From contig NC_010524.1 in assembly GCF_000019785.1 (NCBI RefSeq), positions 4,514,001 to 4,578,000 of the forward strand: a DNA stretch of 64,000 nt, written 5' to 3'. A model generated the notes under the pieces. The model ran no database searches. It was not told the DNA's origin and saw nothing but the letters and a program-made list of their open reading frames with translations. Made by a program: the position numbers and the translations under genes. This document shows, piece after piece, positions 33,985 through 43,821 of the stretch; position 1 is the first letter of the stretch; each line of letters begins with the position of its first letter. This stretch comes from Leptothrix cholodnii SP-6 (GTDB taxonomy: Bacteria > Pseudomonadota > Gammaproteobacteria > Burkholderiales > Burkholderiaceae_C).

Positions 33985-35958
33985 ATGGCCCAGCCCCCGC
34001 AAGACCCGCAAGACCCGCCCGAAGTCAGCGTGGACAGCGACGACGATCGCACCCGCATCGGCGCCGCACCCGTGCCTGCAGCCGCGCCGGCCACCGACGC
34101 AGACGCAGACGCAGACGCCAGCATCGCTGCCACCGAATCGAGCGGCTTCGCGGCCACCCGCGCCGCCACCACCCTCGCGCCACGCACCACGACCTCCGCG
34201 CCTGGCAGCGCCGGCAGCCAGCCGCACGACGACCAGGCCGGCGCCCTGCCGCCGGGTTATCAGCTGCACGAGTTCGTGATCGAGGCCACACTCGGCATGG
34301 GCGGCTTCGGCATCGTCTACCGGGCGCGCGACCAGCAGCTGCAGCGCACGGTGGCGATCAAGGAGTACATGCCGTCGAGCCTGGCCGTGCGGCGCAGCGA
34401 CGGCAGCATCGGGCTGCGCTCGGACCGCCAGCGCGACACCTTCGAGCTCGGCCTGCGCAGCTTCGTCAACGAGGCGCAGCTGCTGGCTGCCTTCGAGCAC
34501 CCGGCGCTGCTGAAGGTCTACCGCTTCTGGGAGCAGCACGGCAGCGCCTACATGGTGATGCCCTGCTACGAGGGCCTGACGCTCAAGGCCTGGCTGCAGC
34601 AGCAGGCCGCGCCGCCGACCGAGGCCTGGTGGCGCCCGCGCCTGCTGGCGCTGGCCGATGCGCTGGCGATGATGCACCGCGCCCGCTGCTACCACCGCGA
34701 CATCGCGCCCGACAACATCCTGCTGGTCGGCCCGACGCAGCAGCCGGTGCTGCTCGACTTCGGCGCCGCGCGCCGGGTGCTCGGCGACGCCACCCAGTCG
34801 CTCACCGTGATCCTCAAGCCGGGTTACGCGCCGATCGAGCAGTACGCCGAATCGGCCTCGCTCAAGCAGGGCGCGTGGACCGACGTGTACGCGCTCAGCG
34901 CGGTGCTCTACGCCTCGATCGCCGGCGCGTCGCCGCAGCCTTCGGTGGCACGCATGATCAACGACGAGCTGATCAGCGCCCGCGTGCGCGGCGCCGGCCG
35001 CTACAGCGAGACCTTCCTGGCCGGCATCGACGCCGGCCTGTCGGTCAAGCCCGAGCAACGGCCGCAGGACATGGCCGCGCTGATCGCACTGCTGGGCCTG
35101 CACGGCATCGCCGGCACGGTGGTCGGGCGTGCGCCGGACGCGGCAGCGATTGCGGCCGCTTCGAACTTCGGGTCGACCGGCGCGACGGCGCCGTCGGATC
35201 AGCCGGCATCACCGGCCACGCGGCGCCTGATGGTCGGGGTGCTCGCCGCGCTGGCGTTGGGCGGCGGCCTGGCCTGGTGGCTGACCCGCGCGCCGGCGCC
35301 GGCCCGAGAGACGGCGCCGCCGCTCGCATCACCCGCAGCGCCGACGGCCGCCAACACAGCAGCGGCGCCGCCCTCGCCCGCTCTCCCGACCGTGGCGGCC
35401 CCCGAACGCGGCGCCTACACGCCGGTCAAGGTGCTCGAAGAGATCGTCCGGCTGGCCGACCCGCAGATCGCGGTGCAGGCCTCCGCCGACCGCGCGCAGG
35501 TGGTGATCGGCCGCGACCGGCTGCAGTTCCGGCTGCGCGCCAACGTGGCCGGGCATGTCTACGTCTACCTCGTCGGCACCGAGGGGCGACAGATCGAGCT
35601 GCTGTTTCCGAACGCGATCGACGCCGACAACCGCGTCGCCGTGAATCAGGAGCTGGTGCTGCCACGCCCGGCCTGGCGCATCACCGCGGCCGGCCCGCCG
35701 GGCATCGACCACCTGGTGGCGCTGGTCTCGCCCACGCCGCTGCGCATGCGCGACACCGGCGCCAGCGCACCGGCCGGCGAGGCGCTGCTGGCCTTCGACG
35801 ACGCGCTCGCCCGCTCGCTCTGGCAGGCCGGCGACGGCCAGCGCAGCGGCTTCGTCGGCGAGCCCGATTGCCCCGCTGCCGGCGCGCCCTGCGCGCGCAA
35901 CTACGGCGCCAGCCTGCTGCGCATCGAGGAAGTCACCGCCGCACCCGCCGGCCGCTGA
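33985..35958 (+). CDS. ppkA: PpkA-like Ser/Thr protein kinase of the T6SS, with DUF4384-like periplasmic domain
   Basis: 657-residue transmembrane kinase thought to trigger T6SS firing by phosphorylating FHA proteins. A low-complexity N-terminus with a DADADADA run is followed by a kinase domain (~93-375): glycine loop GMGGFG, VAIKEYMP, catalytic loop HRDIAPDN (H237, D239; Ala-Pro replaces the usual Lys-Pro) and DFGAAR. One transmembrane helix (~412-430) and a Pro/Ala linker lead to a C-terminal periplasmic domain (HVYVYLVGTEGRQIELLFPN) resembling DUF4384, a likely envelope-stress sensor. It starts 11 bp after tagF. Confidence 0.92.
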   Translation: MAQPPQDPQDPPEVSVDSDDDRTRIGAAPVPAAAPATDADADADASIAATESSGFAATRAATTLAPRTTTSAPGSAGSQPHDDQAGALPPGYQLHEFVIEATLGMGGFGIVYRARDQQLQRTVAIKEYMPSSLAVRRSDGSIGLRSDRQRDTFELGLRSFVNEAQLLAAFEHPALLKVYRFWEQHGSAYMVMPCYEGLTLKAWLQQQAAPPTEAWWRPRLLALADALAMMHRARCYHRDIAPDNILLVGPTQQPVLLDFGAARRVLGDATQSLTVILKPGYAPIEQYAESASLKQGAWTDVYALSAVLYASIAGASPQPSVARMINDELISARVRGAGRYSETFLAGIDAGLSVKPEQRPQDMAALIALLGLHGIAGTVVGRAPDAAAIAAASNFGSTGATAPSDQPASPATRRLMVGVLAALALGGGLAWWLTRAPAPARETAPPLASPAAPTAANTAAAPPSPALPTVAAPERGAYTPVKVLEEIVRLADPQIAVQASADRAQVVIGRDRLQFRLRANVAGHVYVYLVGTEGRQIELLFPNAIDADNRVAVNQELVLPRPAWRITAAGPPGIDHLVALVSPTPLRMRDTGASAPAGEALLAFDDALARSLWQAGDGQRSGFVGEPDCPAAGAPCARNYGASLLRIEEVTAAPAGR

Positions 35959-36006
35959 GATCGGCGGCCCTGACGATCCGCACGACGAGCACCCCAGGAG
36001 ACGCCC

Positions 36007-36717
36007 ATGAACCTGTCACGCTTTTTCACGCTGGCCGAACTGACCCACTCCAACACCGCCAAGGCCGAGGGCATCGACAACCAGCCGACCACCACCGAGA
36101 TCGAGGCGCTGCGCGCCTTGTGCACCGCCGTGCTCGATCCGCTGCGCGAGGCGATCGGCAAGCCGATCAAGGTGACCTCCGGCTACCGCGGCCCGGTGCT
36201 GAACCGGCGCGTCAAGGGCGCGGCCAAGAGCCAGCACCTGCGCGGCGAAGCGGCCGACCTGCAGTCGCCCGGCACGGCGGTGCTGGCGCTGTTCAAGCGG
36301 GTGATCCGGCTCGGGCTGCCGTTCGACCAGCTCATCTACGAGGTGAACGGCGCGTCGAAATGGGTGCACGTGTCGCACAGCCGCGGCGGCAACGCGGGCG
36401 AGATCCTGCTCGGCAAGTTCGACGCTGCCGGCAAGGTGACGTATCCGCGGCTGACCGCCGAGCAGGCCCTGGCACTCACCGAGCCCCGCTCGCGCGCCCG
36501 TGCGGTCGAGCCCGAATTCGTGGAAATGGCCGACGAACCGCCGAGGGCGGTGCGCAAGGCGCGCAGCGCAAAGACCGTGGCCCCGGCGCCGGAAACCGCT
36601 CCGGCACCCGCCGCGAAGAAGGCGCCCACGAAAAAGGTGGCCGCGCAACAAGCCCCCGCAAAGAAGGCTCCGGCCAAGAAGGTCGCCGCGCGCAAGGCCG
36701 CGGCGCCGAAGCCCTGA
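36007..36717 (+). CDS. M15-type D-Ala-D-Ala carboxypeptidase-like protein with Lys/Ala/Pro-rich tail
   Basis: 236-residue protein with an M15 peptidase domain (residues ~5-140): TSGYRGPVLNRRVKG, the zinc motif SQHLRGEAADL (H77, D84) and KWVHVSH (H121). A linker leads to a C-terminal ~35-residue tail made of KKAPAKK/KKVAA-type repeats like eukaryotic-style histone H1 tails. No signal peptide is seen. Located at the end of the T6SS operon, it could open peptidoglycan for apparatus assembly or be an injected cell-wall effector. No immunity-like partner lies directly next to it. The basic tail is unusual for this family. Confidence 0.82.
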   Translation: MNLSRFFTLAELTHSNTAKAEGIDNQPTTTEIEALRALCTAVLDPLREAIGKPIKVTSGYRGPVLNRRVKGAAKSQHLRGEAADLQSPGTAVLALFKRVIRLGLPFDQLIYEVNGASKWVHVSHSRGGNAGEILLGKFDAAGKVTYPRLTAEQALALTEPRSRARAVEPEFVEMADEPPRAVRKARSAKTVAPAPETAPAPAAKKAPTKKVAAQQAPAKKAPAKKVAARKAAAPKP

Positions 36718-36723
36718 AGCGCG

Positions 36724-37104
36724 CTACGCCAGATCCTCGTGGATGCAGAGATAGTTCCCCTCCGTATCCTTGAACCACGCCGCCTTCTCCGCCCCCAGCA
36801 CGCAGACGTGATCCACGGTCTTGAAGTCCGGAAAGTCGTAGTCCTCGAACACCACGCCCGCCTTCTTCAGTTCGGCCACGCTGGCGGCGATGTCCGGGAC
36901 CTGAAAGCTGATTGCCGTGTGCTCGGCTTTCGTGCCCTCCGGCTTCGGGAACAGCGCCAGCGTGCTGCCGCCGACCTGGTAGAGAAACTTGCCGTCGGGC
37001 CGCAAGCCGCCGGGCGTGAGTCCGAGGCCTTGTTCGTAGAACGCTCTCGCCCGGGCCATGTCGATCACGGGGAGCATCGTCGTCACGGTGGCATGGGTCA
37101 GCAT
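36724..37104 (-). CDS. VOC-family (glyoxalase/bleomycin-resistance fold) protein
   Basis: 126-residue single-domain vicinal-oxygen-chelate protein. It shows the two beta-alpha-beta-beta halves: MLPVIDMARARAFYEQGLGL with TLALFP, then ISFQVPDIAASVAELKKAGVVF with WFKDTEGNYLCIHEDL, the final Glu being a usual metal ligand. Substrate cannot be told. It is inserted between T6SS genes, 6 bp from the convergent peptidase gene, and has no obvious link to secretion. Confidence 0.88.
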   Translation of the reverse strand: MLTHATVTTMLPVIDMARARAFYEQGLGLTPGGLRPDGKFLYQVGGSTLALFPKPEGTKAEHTAISFQVPDIAASVAELKKAGVVFEDYDFPDFKTVDHVCVLGAEKAAWFKDTEGNYLCIHEDLA

Positions 37105-37141
37105 GTGCAGTCCTTTCGCGCTGTCCGGTGGATCGGCCCGT

Positions 37142-37744
37142 TCACTGCGGCCGCGTCACGATCGTCACCCGGCGGTTTTCCGGTGCGGCCACGTCCCGGG
37201 TATTGAGCGGCTCGGTGTCGCCCTTGCCGATCGGCGCCAGGCGGTCGACCGGGATGCCGTGCGTGGCCACCAGGTAGTCGCGCACGCTCTCGGCGCGCAT
37301 CTGCGACAGCTGGCGGTTGGTGCTGGCCTGGCCGCGCGGGTCGGCGTGGCCTTCGAGGTTGAAGCCGTAGGCCTGCAGCTGATTGCTCTTGAGCGCCGCC
37401 GCCACGGTGTCGAGCTGCTGGCGCGAGCTGGGCGTGAGGCGCGCCGAGTTGGTCTCGAAGGTGATCAGCAGCGACGCGCTCGGGCGCCGCACCGCCGCCG
37501 GCAGGCTGGCCTCGCGGTCGACCTTGAGCCCGCGCGTGAGCACCGGCTCCGGATCGGGCGTGAGCAGCTCGACCAGCTTGTCGGGGTTGACGTCCTGGCC
37601 GCGCAGCACGGTGGTGTCGGCCGCGGACTGGGCCTGCGCCGCGAGCACGCCGGCACCGAGCAGCGCCAGCGCGCACGACACGCGCGCCAGGGCACGGCGC
37701 ACCGGGGATGACGGAGGCGGATTCGGATGGGTCTTCATGGTCAT
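37142..37744 (-). CDS. OmpA-family peptidoglycan-binding protein of the T6SS locus
   Basis: 200-residue exported protein. The signal peptide (~18-39, CALALLGAGVLAAQAQ) is followed by a short linker and an OmpA-like domain: ITFETNSARLTPSSRQQLD, GFNLEGHADPRG, NRQLSQMRAESVRDYL and a final RRVTI. The ATG at 37744 overlaps the stop of the phosphatase gene (ATGA), and GGAGGAG lies 7 bp upstream. Third gene of the minus-strand FHA-phosphatase-OmpA operon; it probably ties the secretion machine to the cell wall. Confidence 0.9.
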   Translation of the reverse strand: MTMKTHPNPPPSSPVRRALARVSCALALLGAGVLAAQAQSAADTTVLRGQDVNPDKLVELLTPDPEPVLTRGLKVDREASLPAAVRRPSASLLITFETNSARLTPSSRQQLDTVAAALKSNQLQAYGFNLEGHADPRGQASTNRQLSQMRAESVRDYLVATHGIPVDRLAPIGKGDTEPLNTRDVAAPENRRVTIVTRPQ

Positions 37745-38508
37745 GATGAGGCTCCTCCCCCGGCCGGGCCCAGCCACACCGCGATGGCGCTGTGGTTGTC
37801 CTGTCGAGCCGGGGCATGGGTGACGATATGGCGATACAGCCGGTCGAGCCAGTGTTGCGGGCTTGTGCTGCCGGCCAGCGCGCGCACCAGCAGGGCGTCG
37901 TCGAGCGGATCCCACCAACCGTCGGTGCACAGCAGGAAGGCGTCGCCGTCGTGCAGTTCGGCCGCGCTGGTGTGCGGCTCGACGTGTTCGGCCATGCCGA
38001 GCGCGGCCAGCAGCTGGTTCTTGTGCGGGTGCTCGCGGGCCTGCGCCGGGCTCAGCCAGCCGGCCTGGACCATGCTCTGCACGACGCTGTCGTCGGCGGT
38101 GGCGTGCACCACGCGCGCACCACGCAGGTGGTAGAGCCGGGTGTCGCCGACGTGGCCCCAGACCGCCCGCCGCGCCGCGCAATCGAGCCACAGCGCCGCC
38201 ACGGTGGCGTGCATGCGCGCCTGCGCGTCGAGGCCGCGCTGCTGCTGTTGCAGGTCGGCGTGGGCGGCGCCGATGGCCTGCGCCAGCCGGCCGGCGTCGG
38301 GCGGCTGGCCGTGCTGGGAATCGTCGGCCAGCGTGGCGTCGATGTGGTCGACCACGCGGCGCGCGGCCTCGGCGCCGCCCTGGTGGCCGCCCGCGCCGTC
38401 GGCCAGCACCATGTGGCCCATCACGCCGATCTGCGCCACCCGCAGCGCGTCTTCGTTGCGGCTGCGCGAGCCGATCTCGCTGCGGTGGGCGATCGCCAGG
38501 TTCAGCAT
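37741..38508 (-). CDS. pppA: PppA-like PP2C protein phosphatase of the T6SS
   Basis: 255-residue PP2C-type Ser/Thr phosphatase. Metal-site motifs are GSRSRNEDAL (N-terminal Asp), LADGAGGHQGG, WGHVGDTRLYHLRG, LLCTDGWWDPL and RQDNHSAIAV. In Pseudomonas PppA dephosphorylates Fha1 and opposes PpkA, resetting the T6SS. Start ATG 38506-38508 is 5 bp after the FHA gene stop, and its stop overlaps the OmpA-protein start, so the three genes are one operon. Confidence 0.92.
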   Translation of the reverse strand: MLNLAIAHRSEIGSRSRNEDALRVAQIGVMGHMVLADGAGGHQGGAEAARRVVDHIDATLADDSQHGQPPDAGRLAQAIGAAHADLQQQQRGLDAQARMHATVAALWLDCAARRAVWGHVGDTRLYHLRGARVVHATADDSVVQSMVQAGWLSPAQAREHPHKNQLLAALGMAEHVEPHTSAAELHDGDAFLLCTDGWWDPLDDALLVRALAGSTSPQHWLDRLYRHIVTHAPARQDNHSAIAVWLGPAGGGASS

Positions 38509-38513
38509 GGCGG

Positions 38514-40256
38514 TCACGGCGGCGACGACGGGGGGGATGACGACGGCGACGACGCTGACGGCGCCGCCGGGCGCTGGCGGTCGTGCTCGGCGTGCTGGGC
38601 GTGCAGGCGGTCGAGCTGCTGCTCGTAGGCGGCCAGGAAGGCGCGGCCGAACAGGGTGTGGAAATCTTCCTGCGCCTCCTGGCGGATGCCCTCGAAATGC
38701 TGCAGGTACAGCTCCCACAGGCGCGAGCGGCGGTTCATCGGCAGCAGGGTGTCGAGCACCGAGCTGGTGGTGAGCTTGCCTTCGAGCACCGTCGGCGCAA
38801 AGCGGTTGAGCACGCCTTCGAGCGCGGCGCGCATGCCGGCCATGGTGCCGATGGTGTGGCCGACCAGGTCGTGCATGGCGTCGGTCATGGCCGCCGGGCC
38901 GGGCAGGAAGCCGCGCATCGGCGGCTGCAGCAGCTGTTCGAGCGCGGCCTGGGCGTCGGGCGAGAACTTGAGCGGGTTGTTCTGGCGCGCCTGGATCATG
39001 GTGACGTCGGCGCGCAGCTCGTGCTTGGTGGCGGCGCGGATCGCCATCATCTGCTGCGTGCCGTCGACCGCGCTGCGCAGCAGCTGGCCGATCACCCGCA
39101 TCAGCTCGGGCGACAGGCCTTGCGGCAACTGCAGGTGCAGGTCAGCGCCCTCGCAGAAGGCGCGCCAGAGGGCGGCGCTGGGGTCGTCGGCATCGGCCCA
39201 CGCGGGCGACGGGCCGCGCGGCGAGGGTGTGGTCCCGGCGGCCACGGCAGGCGCAGGCGGGCGTGGCGTGGCGGGCGCAAGGGTCGGCGCAAAGGTTGGA
39301 GGTGGGGCCGGTGAACGAGCCGATGCCGGGGTCGGCGCCAGCAGCGGGGTCGGCGCGGTCACGGGTTCGGGCGGGGGTTCGGGCCAGACCGGTGCCTTGA
39401 ACGCGGCCTGCAGGGCCGGCACGTGGTCGGGCTGGCTGGCCCCCGCAGACGGCCGGGCCGGCGCCGCGGCGGCGGGTGCGGCAGCCGCGTCGGGCGCGCC
39501 CACCGGCTGGCGCAGGAAGGCATCGAGATCCGCGCCGGTGCCCGCGCCTGCGCCCAAGCCCGGGCCGAGCAGGTCGTCGATCGAGCCGCCGGGTTCGCCC
39601 AGCCCGGAAAAACCCGCCAGCGGGCCCGCCGATGCCGCCCCGGGCCGCCCGTGGCTGGCGACGGGCGCAGGAGCGGGCGCACCGAAGCCGGTGAAGCCGG
39701 CGAACGGATCGGCCGCCGGCGCCACCGCCGGGCCGGGCGCGCCCTGGCGCGGCGCGGCGGGCCGCACCACCGCCGGGCCGAAGAAGTCGGCAAACGGATC
39801 GGCCTCCGGGCTCGGCGCGGCGATCGGCGGCGGCCCGCCACCCGCCACGCCACCCGGGCGGACGCCGCCGGACTTGTCGGCCGTGGCGGCGGTGGCAGCG
39901 CGCCCGCCGGTGATGGTGCGGGCCAGCAGGTCGTCGGCGCTGTCGTCGCGCGCCTCGAGCAGGAAGCCGCCGATGCGCACCTGGTCGCGGTGGCGGATCG
40001 GCGCCGATTCGCCCTGGCCCAGCGTGCGCCCGGCCACCGTCACGGCGTTGGCGCTGCTCAGGTTGGTGATGCGGTAGCCCTTGGCCTCGGCGGTGATGCG
40101 GGCGTGCTGGCGCGAGATGTGGCGCTCGGGGTCGGGCAGCGCCAGCGTGTTCTGGTCGCCGCGCCCGATGGTGCCGCCCTGGTCGTCGAAATGCGCCACC
40201 ACCGGCTGGCTCAGGGGCTGGTCGTTGAGGGACAGGGCGCTGAGGGTGAGGGTCAT
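38514..40256 (-). CDS. tagH: T6SS-associated FHA-domain protein TagH (Fha1-like)
   Basis: 580-residue scaffold. The N-terminal FHA domain (~1-100) has the phosphothreonine-binding pattern GTIGRGDQNTLALPD and HISRQHARI. A long low-complexity Pro/Ala/Gly linker (~105-365) follows, then a C-terminal helical T6SS-associated domain (~375-560) with HLQLPQGLSPELMRVIGQLL, MNRRSRLWELYLQHFE and LFGRAFLAAYEQQL. It should be phosphorylated by the PpkA-like kinase and reset by PppA. An alternative start lies four codons upstream at 40268. The linker shows the strongest GC bias in the window. Confidence 0.92.
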   Translation of the reverse strand: MTLTLSALSLNDQPLSQPVVAHFDDQGGTIGRGDQNTLALPDPERHISRQHARITAEAKGYRITNLSSANAVTVAGRTLGQGESAPIRHRDQVRIGGFLLEARDDSADDLLARTITGGRAATAATADKSGGVRPGGVAGGGPPPIAAPSPEADPFADFFGPAVVRPAAPRQGAPGPAVAPAADPFAGFTGFGAPAPAPVASHGRPGAASAGPLAGFSGLGEPGGSIDDLLGPGLGAGAGTGADLDAFLRQPVGAPDAAAAPAAAAPARPSAGASQPDHVPALQAAFKAPVWPEPPPEPVTAPTPLLAPTPASARSPAPPPTFAPTLAPATPRPPAPAVAAGTTPSPRGPSPAWADADDPSAALWRAFCEGADLHLQLPQGLSPELMRVIGQLLRSAVDGTQQMMAIRAATKHELRADVTMIQARQNNPLKFSPDAQAALEQLLQPPMRGFLPGPAAMTDAMHDLVGHTIGTMAGMRAALEGVLNRFAPTVLEGKLTTSSVLDTLLPMNRRSRLWELYLQHFEGIRQEAQEDFHTLFGRAFLAAYEQQLDRLHAQHAEHDRQRPAAPSASSPSSSPPSSPP

Positions 40257-40419
40257 GGCCGGTCGCATCCAGCAAGGTGCCGTTGAAAGCCCATGCTCGA
40301 CGCGCCGGGGATGGCGGGCAAGGTCCGAAAGTCATTCGACGAGGTGTCGATAGACGGCGCCTCGTCGAGCAGCAGGTCACCGCCGCGGCTACCCGATCGG
40401 GACCCGGATTGCAATCGGC

Positions 40420-40499
40420 TTGAGCCGGCTCAATGTGCATTTATACCGGTGTAGGTATATTTGAAGCATCGGATCAGGCAGGAGATGCAGGTCTGCATC
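40420..40499 (+). promoter_or_regulatory. Candidate promoter and two palindromes ahead of the 14-residue-repeat gene
   Basis: A locally AT-rich stretch holds TTGAGC (40420-40425) and TATACC (40442-40447) spaced 16 bp, a plausible sigma-70 promoter. The -35 region is inside a perfect 14-bp palindrome TTGAGCCGGCTCAA (40420-40433). A second dyad, GATGCAG-GT-CTGCATC, lies at 40484-40499, just before the gene. Both look like regulator sites. The 280-bp gap from the FHA gene (40257-40536) otherwise shows nothing. Confidence 0.45.
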
Positions 40500-40536
40500 A
40501 GGCACCGCCCGATCTTCCACGACGAGAAGGACTCCC

Positions 40537-41172
40537 ATGAAAACGACCACACTGCGCGTCATCGCGCTGGCGGCGGCCACGGTGCTTGCACTGGGCGGCC
40601 CGGCCTGTGCCGCGGGTGCTGGCAGCGGATCCGGTGGCGCGGGCAGCGGCGGCTCCACGAGTGCAGGCACGAGCGGCGGCGGAGCGGGCACGGGTGGCAA
40701 TGGCGGCGCCGCCGCAGGCTCGTCGACCCAGGGCACGACCGCCACGCAGCAGCAGTCGGCCGCACAGACGCGGGAGCTGGTCAGGACGCAGGAACAGAGC
40801 CTGACCCTGACCCGCACGCAGCTGAAGACCCAGGAACAGGAACTGGCGCAGACCCGCGATCAGCTCAGGCTCCAGGATCAGGCACTCACCGGGACGCGCG
40901 AGCAACTGAAGACGCAAGAGCAGCTGCTGGCCCGCACACGCGAGCAGATCAAGGCTCACGAGCAGGCCGTGCCGAGTGTGCGCGAGCAACTCCAGGCGCA
41001 GGAGCAGGCGCAGGTCCGGACACTCGAGCAGCTGAAGTCGCAAGAGCAGCTCCAGCTGCAGATCCGCGACCAGCTGAAGACGCTGGATCAGATCCAGGCC
41101 CGGACGCACGAGCAGCTGAAGGCCCAGGAGCTGGCGCAGACCCGGACGCGGGATCAGCTCAAGCTGCTTTGA
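40537..41172 (+). CDS. Secreted protein of nine 14-residue coiled-coil repeats, unknown function
   Basis: 211-residue protein: signal peptide (1-25, ending ACAAG), a Gly/Ser-rich linker (~26-66), then a repeat array from T78 to the end. The array is nine full 14-residue units plus an 8-residue partial, with consensus T-R-x-Q-L-K-x-Q-E-Q-x-L-x-x, exactly two heptads, predicting one continuous helix or coiled coil about 130 residues long. It has no Cys beyond C24 and no catalytic motif. AAGGA lies 5 bp before the ATG. It stands alone between T6SS and signalling genes. I do not recognise a family; a periplasmic spacer or scaffold is possible. Confidence 0.82.
   Translation: MKTTTLRVIALAAATVLALGGPACAAGAGSGSGGAGSGGSTSAGTSGGGAGTGGNGGAAAGSSTQGTTATQQQSAAQTRELVRTQEQSLTLTRTQLKTQEQELAQTRDQLRLQDQALTGTREQLKTQEQLLARTREQIKAHEQAVPSVREQLQAQEQAQVRTLEQLKSQEQLQLQIRDQLKTLDQIQARTHEQLKAQELAQTRTRDQLKLL
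40768..41145 (+). repeat. Nine tandem 42-bp coding repeats
   Basis: Nine diverged but in-phase 42-bp units encode the 14-residue repeats (units beginning TRELVRTQEQ, TRTQLKTQEQ, TRDQLRLQDQ, TREQLKTQEQ, TREQIKAHEQ, VREQLQAQEQ, TLEQLKSQEQ, IRDQLKTLDQ, THEQLKAQEL). A partial tenth unit, TRDQLKLL, ends the protein. Confidence 0.9.
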
Positions 41173-41184
41173 ACCACCGCGTCG

Positions 41185-42816
<1,632 letters not shown>

Positions 42817-42833
42817 GCGGGCCGGCCTCGTCG

Positions 42834-43706
42834 TCAGGCGTCGAGCAGCTTGAGCGCCTCGACCATGCTGCGCCGCATGCGGGCGAACGACGCGGCCAGT
42901 TCGGCCACCTCGTCGCGGCCCTTCTGCGCGAACTCGGGCGCGTTCATGTCGCCCAGGCTGACCTGGTTGGCCAGCGCCGCCAGCCGCGTGATCGGCCGCA
43001 CCACCAGCAGCCACAGCATGCCGTTGAGCACCAGGCCGACCACCACGAAGACGCCGGCCACCGCGGCCAGGTAGACCTTGAACGCCTCGTCGGCGCGCTG
43101 CAGCGGCAGCGCCATCGGCACCGACACGATCTGCGCGCCGACCACCTCGTTGAAGTTCCAGCCGAAGCCGTTGGCCGGGCCGTAGCGCTCGATCATCGGC
43201 CGCGGCGCGGCGTCGACCGTGCTGTGGCAGCGCAGGCAGGCGGCGTCGGTGATGCGGATCGGCCGGGCGATGTAGAGCGCGCGGCCGGTGTCGGGCTGGC
43301 GCTGGCCGATGTATTCCTTCAGCTCGGCGCGGTTGCGGAACTGGTTGACCACGTCGACCTCCCAGTCGACCGCCCGGTCCCGCGGGTTGGTGGGGTTGAG
43401 CGTGGCTTCCTTGTAGCTGTAGTCGGGATAGGTCTTGTGCAGCGCGGCGATCACCTCGGTGGCGGCAAAGGCCGGCACCGACTCGGGCAGGAAGCTGTAT
43501 TTCATCTGCGTGTCGAGCAGCGGGCGGATGTGGGTGGAGGTGTAGCTGCGCACCGCGATGGCCTTTTCCATCAGCAGGCGGGCGCGGTCGATGACCTCGT
43601 CCTGGGCCTGCTGCTGCAGCAGGTTGCGCAGCACGTAGGCACTCACGCCCAGGCCGGCGGCGAACACCAGCACGAAGATCAGGTTGAACTTCCAGAGCAG
43701 CTTCAT
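42834..43706 (-). CDS. Membrane sensor with c-type heme motif (DUF3365/Tll0287-like) and HAMP domain
   Basis: 290-residue inner-membrane protein. Transmembrane helix 1 (~6-28), a periplasmic domain (~30-210) containing CLRCH (C157, C160, H161), which fits covalent c-type heme attachment, transmembrane helix 2 (~213-237), and a cytoplasmic HAMP domain (~237-290). There is no kinase, cyclase or methyl-accepting module after HAMP, so it must signal by contact with another protein. The Ser/Thr kinase 17 bp downstream on the same strand is the obvious partner. Confidence 0.87.
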   Translation of the reverse strand: MKLLWKFNLIFVLVFAAGLGVSAYVLRNLLQQQAQDEVIDRARLLMEKAIAVRSYTSTHIRPLLDTQMKYSFLPESVPAFAATEVIAALHKTYPDYSYKEATLNPTNPRDRAVDWEVDVVNQFRNRAELKEYIGQRQPDTGRALYIARPIRITDAACLRCHSTVDAAPRPMIERYGPANGFGWNFNEVVGAQIVSVPMALPLQRADEAFKVYLAAVAGVFVVVGLVLNGMLWLLVVRPITRLAALANQVSLGDMNAPEFAQKGRDEVAELAASFARMRRSMVEALKLLDA

Positions 43707-43821
43707 GACGGGGCCTCCGCTGGCGGGCGCATCGGCGCACGAGACCCAGCGTCCCACCGGCGACGGGCTTACAGCCAGTCACCAAGGTCACATCACGATG
43801 CGGGCGACGCGGCCGGCGTGA

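Noticed and set aside
34099..34122. Short GACGCA tandem repeat in the PpkA gene as a phase-variation tract
   Set aside because: The unit is 6 bp, so changes keep the frame, and it encodes an unstructured DADADADA linker; variation would not switch the gene off.
40768..41145. CRISPR-like array
   Set aside because: The 42-bp periodicity comes from coding repeats without spacers; the frame is open throughout and translates to a regular 14-residue helix repeat.
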